Of a stretch of 54,525 bases of DNA, positions 9,877-18,180 are shown in pieces. Under the pieces are notes generated by a model. It searched no databases. It worked only from the letters and a program-made list of their open reading frames with translations, and was not told the origin of the DNA. Position 1 is the first letter of the stretch. Every line of letters starts with the position of its first letter. Source of the DNA: Bacteroidota bacterium (GTDB taxonomy: Bacteria > Bacteroidota > Bacteroidia > Chitinophagales > Saprospiraceae); the NCBI GenBank assembly GCA_024743405.1, contig JANSWP010000049.1, positions 1-54,525 on the forward strand. The letters are read 5' to 3'. Position numbers and translations under genes: made by a program.

Positions 9877-11134
9877 GGTGTATTTGATTGATTTCAACAA
9901 AAGGTTCAAGTTGCTTTTCAATTGTATTTAAATGCTTTTTAAATTTTTTTCTTGTTCCACCAAGATCCTCTGGTATTTGAAACTTGTCCGTTGCTGTTTT
10001 CAATTCAGCAAGAAAAAAAGTAGGAGAGGTAGCTTGGTCTATCATCATTACTATTTCACTATGGCTTACATGTTTTAAAATGGACTTTAAATACGCACGA
10101 GAGGTTTCATATCTGTGTTGAGCTACATGTTTATTTATCAGTAAACAAGCATCGCAAAAATATTGACGACCAAACTTTAAGTAATACGCAAATAACAAAG
10201 CTTCCATTACATCTCTATACCACCAGTGTTTTTCCCAATTAAGATATTGATGCAATTGCTTGTATGGAATGGTTTCTTTGAATTCTTTGTATCGTTCTAT
10301 AAAATGCTCAGCAAAGGCAAAAAAATGCGTACCGCCTTGAATGGACTCGTAAAAATTAAACTGCTCACCAAAAGGAGGAATTTTGGGAATGATGGCTGCT
10401 GCTTCAAAGTGATTTTTTACTTTACGTTTCTCATTGTCATTCCATTCTCTTTTTCGCATCCATTGCCTTAACCTGAATAAGCATAACTCAAATGTTCGAG
10501 CTAAGGCTTTATCTTGATTTTGGTTATCTGACTGTCGAATAAGATTGTCCCATCTGCCTGCTACATGTTCGGCTTGTTCAGGTAAAAGAATAAACCTAAG
10601 ATGATGTGATTTAAGTAAATCATAATCACTTAATGATTTTCCTCTGCTGCTATTGGCGGTAAAAAAGGTATAGGCTAAATCCAGGTTTTTACTAGAAAGT
10701 ATCAATACTGAAAACTGCACGTTTTCTATTAGTTTTTCCGCCTCTATTTCTTTTGAAAAATTCTCGATTAACCACTTGTTATAAGCAATATATTGATGTG
10801 CTTCTTCTGAATAGAAAGTTTGATCTGCTAAGGAAATATTTTCGCCTTCGCCAAGTTTAAGGAGAAGCAAGGTCAATGTTACCAAACGCTGCTGTCCATC
10901 TACAATATCGTATTCACCACTATTTCTTTTATGCAGGATAATCGTACCCATATGGTAAGGCTTACTTGTATATTGATGGACATCATTTAGCAAGCGTTTT
11001 ACTTGTTTTTCTTCCCAAGAATAGATTCTTTGGTAATCAGGTATTTTTAAGGGAAAAGCCTTATTATCCAGCAATAACTTTTTGAGCGTTATTGTCTTTA
11101 ACTCAACTTCTTGTTTTTCTTTATTCTCACTCAT
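9863..11134 (-). CDS. DUF262 protein without HNH domain, partner of the downstream GmrSD-like protein
   Basis: 423 residues. The N-terminal half is DUF262: IPDYQRIYSWEEKQV followed by VDGQQRLVTLTLLLLKLG (DGQQR at 79-83). The C-terminal half is helical, rich in W and H, and lacks the HxxP...GNL motifs of DUF1524. It pairs with the DUF262/DUF1524 gene immediately downstream (14-base overlap), which suggests a heteromeric complex in which this one senses or regulates and the other cuts. The ATG is 1 base after the stop of the DUF6998 gene (TGATATG). The role is inferred from family and position only. Confidence 0.8.
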   Translation of the reverse strand: MSENKEKQEVELKTITLKKLLLDNKAFPLKIPDYQRIYSWEEKQVKRLLNDVHQYTSKPYHMGTIILHKRNSGEYDIVDGQQRLVTLTLLLLKLGEGENISLADQTFYSEEAHQYIAYNKWLIENFSKEIEAEKLIENVQFSVLILSSKNLDLAYTFFTANSSRGKSLSDYDLLKSHHLRFILLPEQAEHVAGRWDNLIRQSDNQNQDKALARTFELCLFRLRQWMRKREWNDNEKRKVKNHFEAAAIIPKIPPFGEQFNFYESIQGGTHFFAFAEHFIERYKEFKETIPYKQLHQYLNWEKHWWYRDVMEALLFAYYLKFGRQYFCDACLLINKHVAQHRYETSRAYLKSILKHVSHSEIVMMIDQATSPTFFLAELKTATDKFQIPEDLGGTRKKFKKHLNTIEKQLEPFVEINQIHHGSK

Positions 11135-11176
11135 ATCAATTCACTTTTATCTTCCCCGTTACCGCACTGTCTCTCA
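11132..11176. repeat. 45-bp direct repeat, copy 1 (hsdS-tail duplicate)
   Basis: Matches 11637-11681 at 40 of 45 positions. Read on the minus strand it encodes RDSAVTGKIKVN-stop followed by TATG, that is, the C-terminal tail typical of HsdS attached to the end of the DUF6998 gene, plus the start codon of the next gene. With the other copy it exactly brackets DUF6998. Confidence 0.85.
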
Positions 11177-11639
11177 TGCGAATACGCTCAGTTTTATGAA
11201 TATTTGAAGAAATTTCTTCTAATTTCTTAATCGGAAACGACAATAGTTTTTCTCCGATACCTTTTCTATGGCTATACTCTTGGTGGATGTATTTCCCAGG
11301 TCCGTTGTAAATGACTTTATACTCTCCATTTTCATTCATTTTTATGCCGATGTAATAATCCGGTTGATGATTATAGGTCAGACTTTCTTTAAATGTCGCT
11401 TTAATCTGAACATTTAATTCTGGTTCATATAAGGTTATAGCATCATAATATTTCACCAGTTTTGTATGGAGTTTTATTTGAAATAACTCCTCTGCAATGA
11501 CTTCACCAATATCGCCTACCAATCTACCATCAAGCGTAAAACCACTATGCTTAGAATTGAAAAGTTCTTTTAATATAGAAACTGATCTATGTAAGTTTTT
11601 TATTTCTGTTTTTAGTTTCTGTAAGCGCTTGTTTTCCAT
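11136..11639 (-). CDS. DUF6998-like protein with HsdS-type C-terminal tail
   Basis: 167 residues. The body (GFTLDGRLVGDIGEVIAEEL, then DAITLYEPELNVQIKATFKE) resembles the DUF6998 family found next to type I RM specificity genes. The glutamates, D and QIK spacing are reminiscent of a restriction-endonuclease fold, but I cannot show catalysis. Oddity: the last twelve residues, RDSAVTGKIKVN, are nearly the same as the HsdS terminus just upstream (IDSAVTGKIKVS), and the matching DNA is a 45-bp direct repeat on both sides of this gene. The gene therefore looks like a cassette inserted at the hsdS stop codon. Stop and start junctions are TGATATG on both sides, so translation stays coupled. Confidence 0.7.
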   Translation of the reverse strand: MENKRLQKLKTEIKNLHRSVSILKELFNSKHSGFTLDGRLVGDIGEVIAEELFQIKLHTKLVKYYDAITLYEPELNVQIKATFKESLTYNHQPDYYIGIKMNENGEYKVIYNGPGKYIHQEYSHRKGIGEKLLSFPIKKLEEISSNIHKTERIRMRDSAVTGKIKVN

Positions 11640-11681
11640 ATCAACTCACTTTTATTTTACCGGTTACCGCACTGTCTATCA
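11637..11681. repeat. 45-bp direct repeat, copy 2 (authentic hsdS 3' end)
   Basis: The 3' end of hsdS plus the start codon of DUF6998. It differs from 11132-11176 at five positions, mostly synonymous third-base changes, so the copies have diverged under coding constraint. Confidence 0.85.
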
Positions 11682-12918
11682 ACGTAGCTTTGTATTCTTT
11701 GAGTTTTTCGATTTGGGTTTGAAATTGATTTATTGAGGTTCCTATTCTATTGGATTGAACTTCAATATATTTAAGTACTTCTTCTTGTTCTTGTTTTGGG
11801 ACTTTTGGAATCCCCATTCTTTTGAAATCAAGAAAACTTAAATTTTGTCTTAATCCAGAACCAAATTTGTACAAGACCTTAGTAGTATCAAGGAAATGTA
11901 AAAAGGCATGAAGAAATTCTGATGTGTTTTCCCCTTTTATTTTAAGATTCAAGTAAGCACTTGTAATAATACCATTATCTTTTGCAAGACCTGTGCGAAG
12001 ACTTTTTTGGTCATTTTGTAAATCTGTACATCTTATAATAATGTCACCAGGTTCAACAATTTGATATGTTTCAAAAGACTCGGGCACAAGACCAACCAGT
12101 TTCTCTTTAGGTTTAATTATTATGTTACCATAACTTAGGGATAGTACCGTACTTTCTTTCATCCCCTTATTGTTACGCTTGTTTTCTGAAAAGAATCGAA
12201 GTCCTGGAAGGATTTCCCAATGCTCCGGAATCTCCCCAATCCATTCCACCCCCGAGTCTTTCATCTTCACATTAGGGTCTAAACCCTTGGTTACCGAATT
12301 TTGAATGATGATTTGCTTGCGTTCTTTGAGCAGGGCTATCATCTTTTCTTTTTGGGCAATGGCTTGGTCTATTTTGGTAGTTTTGTCGTCTAGGAAATTG
12401 GCGATGGCGGTTTGTTCGGGGTAAGAAGGGATTGCCACTTTTATATTTTTCATTTCATCATAGCGAGTAGTCCAAAGGTCTGCAACAATCCCATGTCCAA
12501 TACGGTAATTTTCTTCTACAAAAGCAGTACTTTTTAGAAGAAAATTACAATACATCGGTTCAATCCCTTTAGGTATCATTACGATATTTATCAAGGATAC
12601 TGAACCATCTTCCTTCGCAATGCCACTTGATCCTTTTCTATCTGACCGGCTATTTATAACAAAATCACCTTCTCTTACTAATTTTCTATTATCACCATCA
12701 TTACTTTTTGCAGCATTAGAAAGCTGGGGTACAATGCCGTTTTTTGTTACTGATAGGGGCGGAAAGTCCTTGTCAGAAACCTTCGACCTTCGCTCTAAAA
12801 ACCTAGTACCTAACCTTGTTAACTCCCAATCTTTTGGAACTTCTCCCAGCCAATATTCCCCCGAATTTTTATAAGCAGAATATTTTTGAAAGGTTGTTTT
12901 TGTTGTTACCATTTCCAT
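11641..12918 (-). CDS. hsdS: Type I RM specificity subunit HsdS (system 1)
   Basis: 425 residues with the usual two target-recognition domains, each followed by a long conserved helix. TRD1 is introduced by YWLGEVPKDWELTRLG and followed by FLDDKTTKIDQAIAQKEKMI; TRD2 is introduced by DSGVEWIGEIPEHWEI and followed by QIEKLKEYKATLIDSAVTGK. The tandem arrangement reads a bipartite DNA site for HsdM and HsdR. The start overlaps the hsdM stop by one base (TAATG at 12916-12920), evidence of coupled translation; a second ATG two codons on is possible. The C-terminal tail is the sequence duplicated at the end of DUF6998. Confidence 0.95.
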   Translation of the reverse strand: MEMVTTKTTFQKYSAYKNSGEYWLGEVPKDWELTRLGTRFLERRSKVSDKDFPPLSVTKNGIVPQLSNAAKSNDGDNRKLVREGDFVINSRSDRKGSSGIAKEDGSVSLINIVMIPKGIEPMYCNFLLKSTAFVEENYRIGHGIVADLWTTRYDEMKNIKVAIPSYPEQTAIANFLDDKTTKIDQAIAQKEKMIALLKERKQIIIQNSVTKGLDPNVKMKDSGVEWIGEIPEHWEILPGLRFFSENKRNNKGMKESTVLSLSYGNIIIKPKEKLVGLVPESFETYQIVEPGDIIIRCTDLQNDQKSLRTGLAKDNGIITSAYLNLKIKGENTSEFLHAFLHFLDTTKVLYKFGSGLRQNLSFLDFKRMGIPKVPKQEQEEVLKYIEVQSNRIGTSINQFQTQIEKLKEYKATLIDSAVTGKIKVS

Positions 12919-15266
12919 TAGCTAAGATTTAAAATGTCCATAATTAAGCCTTCGTTTTCCTTTTCTAATTCAAAGATTTCTGCACTTACTTCTTCAATTG
13001 GTCGTAAGGGCTTGTGTTGGTAGAAATACTTGTTAAAGCTAATTTCATAGCCAATTTTTGTTTTCTCTAAATCAATCCAAGCTTCCTCCACATGAGGTTT
13101 TACTTCACGCATGAAATAATCGTGTATGCTTTCAGCTAAAGGCACACTTTCATTATCCCGTAGGTCGGTTTGGTTATCGTAAATGATGTATTCATTGGGC
13201 TTCCCGCTTGGGTAGTAACCATAATCAGGCAGTTGCTCTACCGTGCAATCCAAATGATGCAAGAGTTGGTCGAGCTTATCACCACTTAGTTTTTGTTTTT
13301 TCTTAATGACCTTTTCGGCTGTCTCGTCATACCAAGTCACTGCGCCATATATTTGGTTCTTTTCGCTGGCAGATAGTTTGATTTTTTTATCTTTAAGAAT
13401 AGCATTGACTTTATCTGAAAATAGATTAAAGTCGTTAAATACTTCTGTGCCAATAGCCTCCAGCAATTGCTGTGCAACCTCTAATATGTCTTTATGCTTT
13501 TTCCAAGTGGCAGCACTAGTCAGAGTTTTTCGCTTCTTTGCGTTTAAATCAAGGTCATTTTTCTCGCACCAATCCAAGATTTCTTTTTCTTTGGAAACCA
13601 AATCTGTGTAAACTAATTCGCCATAGGTTACATAAGCCCACTCCATAGCTTCTTTGATACTTCTGTCAAATCTTAAATCGGCAATCTTTTCAGCAGTAAA
13701 TTGAGCTTTTAATCGTGAAGGTCGATCTATAGTCACTTTGTAATACCCAAAGTCTGTATTGTCAAACACCTTTGCCGCTAGTCCATCATCTCCCTGACGT
13801 TCTATTGATTTGAAATTCAAGTAGGCATCAAGGATTTCTTTAATGTGCTCAGGAGCTAATTCGCAGTTCTTGTTCCCCAGGTTCTTGCGAAGCTTAGAGA
13901 ATTTTTTAGAGGCATCTATCAGTAAGACTTTACCTTTTCGTTTAGCTTCCTTATTATTATGCAACAACCAAATGTAGGTGGTAATTCCTGTGTTATAAAA
14001 CAAGTTGTTTGGCAACTGAATAATGCAATCCAACATGTCATTTTCAATGATATATCGTCTAATGTTGCTTTCCCCACCCCCTGCATCACCGGTAAATAAG
14101 CTGGAGCCGTTATGTACAGAAGCAATACGAGAACCAAGTGTACTTTGATGGAGCGGCTTTATTTTACTAACCATTTCCATTAAAAAAAGCAGCTGCCCAT
14201 CTGAAGAACGAGGTGTTGCATCAGCTTCCTCTTCTGTGCCCCAGTAGTCTTTCAAAGTGATCACAAAACGGGGGTCAATAATGTCTTTACCGTCTTTGAT
14301 GTATTTCAACTCAGTACTCCATGATTTGCCATAAGGAGGATTAGAAAGCATAAAGTCGAAGGTATTTCCAGCAAATTCATCCGTAGAAAGTGTAGAGCCT
14401 ACTCTGATGTTTTCAGGATTGTTCCCTTTAATCATCATGTCTGACTTACAAATAGCATAGGTCTCGTCATTGATTTCTTTTCCATACAAGTAAACATCAC
14501 CTGTTGCTTTGATTTTGCCTTCTTCATCTTTGATAAAATTCTGTGCTTCGGTCAACATACCACCGGAACCACAAGCAGGGTCGTAAATGGTCATGACCGG
14601 TGGCAATTGGTCTTTGATGGGATCGAAGACAATATGGGTCATAAGGTCTATTACTTCACGCGGGGTAAAGTGCTCTCCAGCTTCTTCATTATTTTCTTCG
14701 TTGAATTTTCGAATCAGCTCTTCAAAAACATACCCCATTCCCAAATTAGAAAGCGGAGGTAGTTTCCGTCCGTCTGGATCTTCCTTTTCAAAAGGAGTCA
14801 GATTAATATGGGGTGACGTAAATTTTTCCAGTACATCCAACAACACATCCTTGGATGCCATGTGTCGGATTTGAGTTTTGAGTTTAAACTTCTCAACAAT
14901 TTCTTTTACGTTCAGACTAAAACCATTGAGATAATCTTCAAAATTGGCTTGAAGGATTTGTTGACTATTTGTAGCCGTATTGAAAAGACGTTGTAATGTC
15001 CATTCACTGGTATTATAAAATACATAGCCACTAGCATCTTTCAGCCCTGTTTCATCCCATTCGGTAAACCCAGCTTCATCTCTTTGAAAAACAAGCTCTT
15101 CCATTACGGCCTCTTTGGTAGGTTCTAGTAAAGCATCTAGCCTGCGCAAAACAACCATTGGCAGAATTACATCACGGTATTTGCCTCTTACATATACATC
15201 TCTTAGACAATCGTCTGCGATTGACCAGATGAAACTTATTAATCTATTGTGTACGGATTGGTTCAT
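12918..15266 (-). CDS. hsdM: Type I RM adenine methyltransferase HsdM (system 1)
   Basis: 782 residues, longer than the roughly 500-residue classical HsdM, because of an extended C-terminal part after about residue 530 with coiled and charged segments. AdoMet motif I is DPACGSGG at 229-236 and catalytic motif IV is NPPY at 309-312, which specify N6-adenine methylation. The N-terminal helical HsdM_N domain precedes (ISFIWSIADDCLRDVY). First gene of the hsdM-hsdS-DUF6998-DUF262-DUF262/HNH-hsdR operon. The 127 bases upstream (15267-15393) separate it from the DUF4407 gene and should contain the promoter, but I see no clear Bacteroidota -7 box there; read-through from the upstream unit is possible. 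Confidence 0.95.
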   Translation of the reverse strand: MNQSVHNRLISFIWSIADDCLRDVYVRGKYRDVILPMVVLRRLDALLEPTKEAVMEELVFQRDEAGFTEWDETGLKDASGYVFYNTSEWTLQRLFNTATNSQQILQANFEDYLNGFSLNVKEIVEKFKLKTQIRHMASKDVLLDVLEKFTSPHINLTPFEKEDPDGRKLPPLSNLGMGYVFEELIRKFNEENNEEAGEHFTPREVIDLMTHIVFDPIKDQLPPVMTIYDPACGSGGMLTEAQNFIKDEEGKIKATGDVYLYGKEINDETYAICKSDMMIKGNNPENIRVGSTLSTDEFAGNTFDFMLSNPPYGKSWSTELKYIKDGKDIIDPRFVITLKDYWGTEEEADATPRSSDGQLLFLMEMVSKIKPLHQSTLGSRIASVHNGSSLFTGDAGGGESNIRRYIIENDMLDCIIQLPNNLFYNTGITTYIWLLHNNKEAKRKGKVLLIDASKKFSKLRKNLGNKNCELAPEHIKEILDAYLNFKSIERQGDDGLAAKVFDNTDFGYYKVTIDRPSRLKAQFTAEKIADLRFDRSIKEAMEWAYVTYGELVYTDLVSKEKEILDWCEKNDLDLNAKKRKTLTSAATWKKHKDILEVAQQLLEAIGTEVFNDFNLFSDKVNAILKDKKIKLSASEKNQIYGAVTWYDETAEKVIKKKQKLSGDKLDQLLHHLDCTVEQLPDYGYYPSGKPNEYIIYDNQTDLRDNESVPLAESIHDYFMREVKPHVEEAWIDLEKTKIGYEISFNKYFYQHKPLRPIEEVSAEIFELEKENEGLIMDILNLS

Positions 15267-15393
15267 TTATTTTATTAGTTTTCGGTTTAATTTGTTGTAG
15301 GCTCTAATATAGGAAATAAGACTATATGTTTCGATAACAACCATGGGTTTTGACCTCCATCAGTTTTCACCTTTTGTCTTAAAGAAGATTAAG

Positions 15394-16731
15394 CTAATCT
15401 TTAGAACTTCCATTCTTCTTGATTTTCTTTCTTTCTTCTTCCAACCAAATATCTAATTGGTCTTTGACTAAAACATGATGTGCATCTGAAATAGATTTTA
15501 TTATTCGTTTATTATTGTCCAGTTCTTGTGTGATTTCTTGTCCATCAATGCTTTGAAGAATCGAAATCTTTTTATTGAGTAATCTATTTTGCTCATTAAT
15601 AGAATCCATTGCTTCTATTTTAATTTTGTGTTCCTCAGCATCAAGTAATTCGTCATAGGGGCCTCTAGGACTTATCAATTTTACGAAAATTGGAACGGTC
15701 TCGACAATGATAAAAAGCAACATAATAAATATACTTATCCAAGAAACGACTGAGTTCTTGTCACCAGCAGAGGATAAAGCTACTATTAAATCTGGTAGAG
15801 AATTTTCAGTGTATAAATTACCCCCCTTTGCCAATGTTGACTGGCATTCTGCCATTTGTTTATCGCGTTCTATTCGCAGACGGTCTTTTTCTGATGTTAC
15901 TTCTGTTTTTAAATTAGCCATATCTGATCGGTAGGTTGCAAATGCGACATCTATATCCTTCTTTACCTTTTGCAATTCTTCAGACTTTCTCCTAATAGGA
16001 CGCTTGTTTCTATAAATTTTTCGATTCAGTTGTTTAATCTCATTTTGTAAAGAGGTGGTTACATCTAAGAAATCATCAGACTCGCTGTAGGAATCTAATT
16101 TTTGCTCTAAAGATCTTATCTCTTTATAATATTTTGAATTTTTCTTTCTTATAGATTTTTCAAGGGATTTAATTTCACTTTGTAGTCCCATCTCTTTTCC
16201 TTCCAATTCAACCATCTCTAATGGCTTTTGATTCTCTTTTGTAGTGACCTTCTTATCTTCGGCATTTATTTTTGACTCAAATTCATTTGCTATATTTTTA
16301 CACTCTTCTGAAAGTACATCAGTTTGTTGTTTTTTAATATGAAAAAGTTCTTTTTCAATTTTAGATTCTAACAGCTTTATCTCTAAGGGCTTTGAAATCA
16401 CGATAGCAATGATTAGTGCAAGAAAGATTCTTGGAATTGCCATTTTGAATTGACTCAAAAAATTTCCTCTTTTCCTCATACTAGATACAATTAAGCGGTC
16501 AAGATTAAAAATCATTATGGCCCAAGTAATACCGAAAATTATTGCAGTAGGATAATTTTTAAATATGGTGAACAAAGCATAAGAACCTGAAAAAAAAGCC
16601 AAAATAGAGGTGAGCAGAATGGTCGTTCCTATTCCAGCTTGTTTTATAATTTCAGACCGAGGGCAACTATGTAATATTTCTTTATTTGCTCCGGAGCAAC
16701 TCACTAAAAAATGTTCAAATTTATTTTTCAT
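15394..16731 (-). CDS. DUF4407 membrane protein with long periplasmic/cytosolic coiled coil
   Basis: 445 residues. Hydrophobic segments lie at about 30-52, 58-78, 90-112 and 330-352 (SWISIFIMLLFIIVETVPIF); residues 115-310 are highly charged and predicted coiled coil. This is the DUF4407 layout, whose biochemical role is unknown. The start overlaps the end of the upstream HKD-phospholipase-like gene by 11 bases, so the two proteins are made together. Inference: a membrane component paired with a nuclease/lipase-like sensor, sited next to type I RM, is a candidate defence pair. It could equally be a housekeeping membrane-stress module. The function is open. Confidence 0.75.
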   Translation of the reverse strand: MKNKFEHFLVSCSGANKEILHSCPRSEIIKQAGIGTTILLTSILAFFSGSYALFTIFKNYPTAIIFGITWAIMIFNLDRLIVSSMRKRGNFLSQFKMAIPRIFLALIIAIVISKPLEIKLLESKIEKELFHIKKQQTDVLSEECKNIANEFESKINAEDKKVTTKENQKPLEMVELEGKEMGLQSEIKSLEKSIRKKNSKYYKEIRSLEQKLDSYSESDDFLDVTTSLQNEIKQLNRKIYRNKRPIRRKSEELQKVKKDIDVAFATYRSDMANLKTEVTSEKDRLRIERDKQMAECQSTLAKGGNLYTENSLPDLIVALSSAGDKNSVVSWISIFIMLLFIIVETVPIFVKLISPRGPYDELLDAEEHKIKIEAMDSINEQNRLLNKKISILQSIDGQEITQELDNNKRIIKSISDAHHVLVKDQLDIWLEEERKKIKKNGSSKD

Positions 16732-18046
16732 TGGGGTAGATTTTATCTTTTAGCAATTGAAATAGGCTTGTTTCTAGTTCGAGAATCTTTCGCCAAATCG
16801 TTTGCATCCTCGTAATAAATCTCCTTTTTAAATTAGGCATCTCAAATGCATCACTAATCTGAATAGGTTTAGGAATACTTGCAATTTGGATAGGGATATG
16901 ATTAGCCTTTAATTCTGAGATTGAAGGTATTTTTATTCTTTTTTCAGGTATGGTAAAGTCTTTAATAATAGGTATAGTAGGTACAGCAACATCTAAAAAG
17001 TCAAAAGATGCATTTATATTAATATTTGTAGGAATTGAAATATTAATTTTATCAAGCTTGGGAATTTGGGAAACAACTAAACTAAAGACTTTCTCATTTA
17101 CTAGTCCATGATTCTTTGCTTCAATAAAAATAGTTCTAGATGAGTTGGTTGATAACCCTATACTTCCTTTCAGTTGAGTAACTTCTTGATTATCAATGAT
17201 TACTTTGTCAGCATCCATGATTTCCCAATGTAATGAAACCTCTTGCCCTTCAAAGATTAAATATTTTTCTCCCCAAGAGGGGGACATTTTTTCAAATTTT
17301 CCTGTTACAATATTCTTTGCTTTTATGGAATAGGATATTGTAGGTCGATTATAGACATTTACAGTTATGGATTTAGATTTTGTGAATCCATCTTTCGATG
17401 CCGTTATTGAAAAAGTTTGAGAATTTTTTATACTCTTTTTAAGGCTGCCTTTCCGTTTTATTTCTCCCTCTACATTTAGTTCTTGGAGTTCCGAATTTTT
17501 TATTATCCAACGAAGTTCAAATTCTTCATCGGGACTGACATAAAACTTACTTGTTGAAAGGAAGATATTTGGTGTCTCGATTGAATGAGGGAAAACTTCT
17601 GCTATTTCAAGAAGGTCTATGAAATTTTGAGTATAAATATTAGCTACCTCCTGATTTCTGATTATTACAATATTTTCGGAATTTCGACCTCCGTTATTTG
17701 TCCAATTATATGAGCCCGTAATAACAATTTTCTGGTCGATAATGCAAAATTTATTGTGCATCATTGCCATCCCGCTTTTAGATATTGTGTAGGAATCACC
17801 TCCGGCTTCTAATAAGTTTTGATGAAATAAAGGTGAAAGTTTACTAGAATCTTTCTCTTCTTCACTCCAAATTAAATCCACCTGTAATCCCTCCGCAGCT
17901 TTTTTGATAAGTTTCTCAATTAGAGATTTAGAAGTAAACCAAGCTACAGCAACCCTAATACTTAAAGTTGCTTTATCAATTTCTTTAATGATTTTACTTT
18001 CAATATCATTAAAAACAGGTTCTATGTTTCTATCTCTTAAGATCAT
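16721..18046 (-). CDS. Single-HKD phospholipase-D-family protein with Ig-like C-terminal modules
   Basis: 441 residues. The N-terminal 150 residues are a PLD-like domain with one HKD motif, HNKFCIID (H97, K99, D104), followed by GSYNWT and a conserved N, as in Nuc/BfiI nucleases that dimerise to build one active site. The DUF1669-like opening IVKEIDKATLSIRVAVAWFT fits. Residues 155-335 hold two beta-rich Ig-like modules (SPDEEFELRWIIKNSE; EGQEVSLHWEIMDADKVII), and the C-terminal 100 residues are proline- and isoleucine-rich. No signal peptide is seen, so it should act in the cytosol. The downstream DUF4407 gene overlaps it by 11 bases. Likely substrate DNA or lipid; the choice is open. Confidence 0.8.
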   Translation of the reverse strand: MILRDRNIEPVFNDIESKIIKEIDKATLSIRVAVAWFTSKSLIEKLIKKAAEGLQVDLIWSEEEKDSSKLSPLFHQNLLEAGGDSYTISKSGMAMMHNKFCIIDQKIVITGSYNWTNNGGRNSENIVIIRNQEVANIYTQNFIDLLEIAEVFPHSIETPNIFLSTSKFYVSPDEEFELRWIIKNSELQELNVEGEIKRKGSLKKSIKNSQTFSITASKDGFTKSKSITVNVYNRPTISYSIKAKNIVTGKFEKMSPSWGEKYLIFEGQEVSLHWEIMDADKVIIDNQEVTQLKGSIGLSTNSSRTIFIEAKNHGLVNEKVFSLVVSQIPKLDKINISIPTNININASFDFLDVAVPTIPIIKDFTIPEKRIKIPSISELKANHIPIQIASIPKPIQISDAFEMPNLKRRFITRMQTIWRKILELETSLFQLLKDKIYPNEK

Positions 18047-18101
18047 CTAAAAATTTTATTTTGCCTTTTGATAGTGTACAAGCCCCCTAAATAGGGAGAT
18101 A

Positions 18102-18128
18102 AAAATTACAGATAAAAACTGTAATTTT
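18102..18128 (-). terminator. Rho-independent terminator downstream of the T9SS gene
   Basis: Perfect inverted repeat AAAATTACAG (18102-18111) and CTGTAATTTT (18119-18128) with a 7-base loop. Read on the minus strand it lies 53 bases after the stop of the 18181-21303 gene and ends in TTTTTAT. A second small stem (TCCCTATTTAGGGG) follows. Confidence 0.7.
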
Positions 18129-18180
18129 CTATATGAATAAAAGAAGAGAAGCTCAAAATTTGAAAACAAAATGATCTCTA

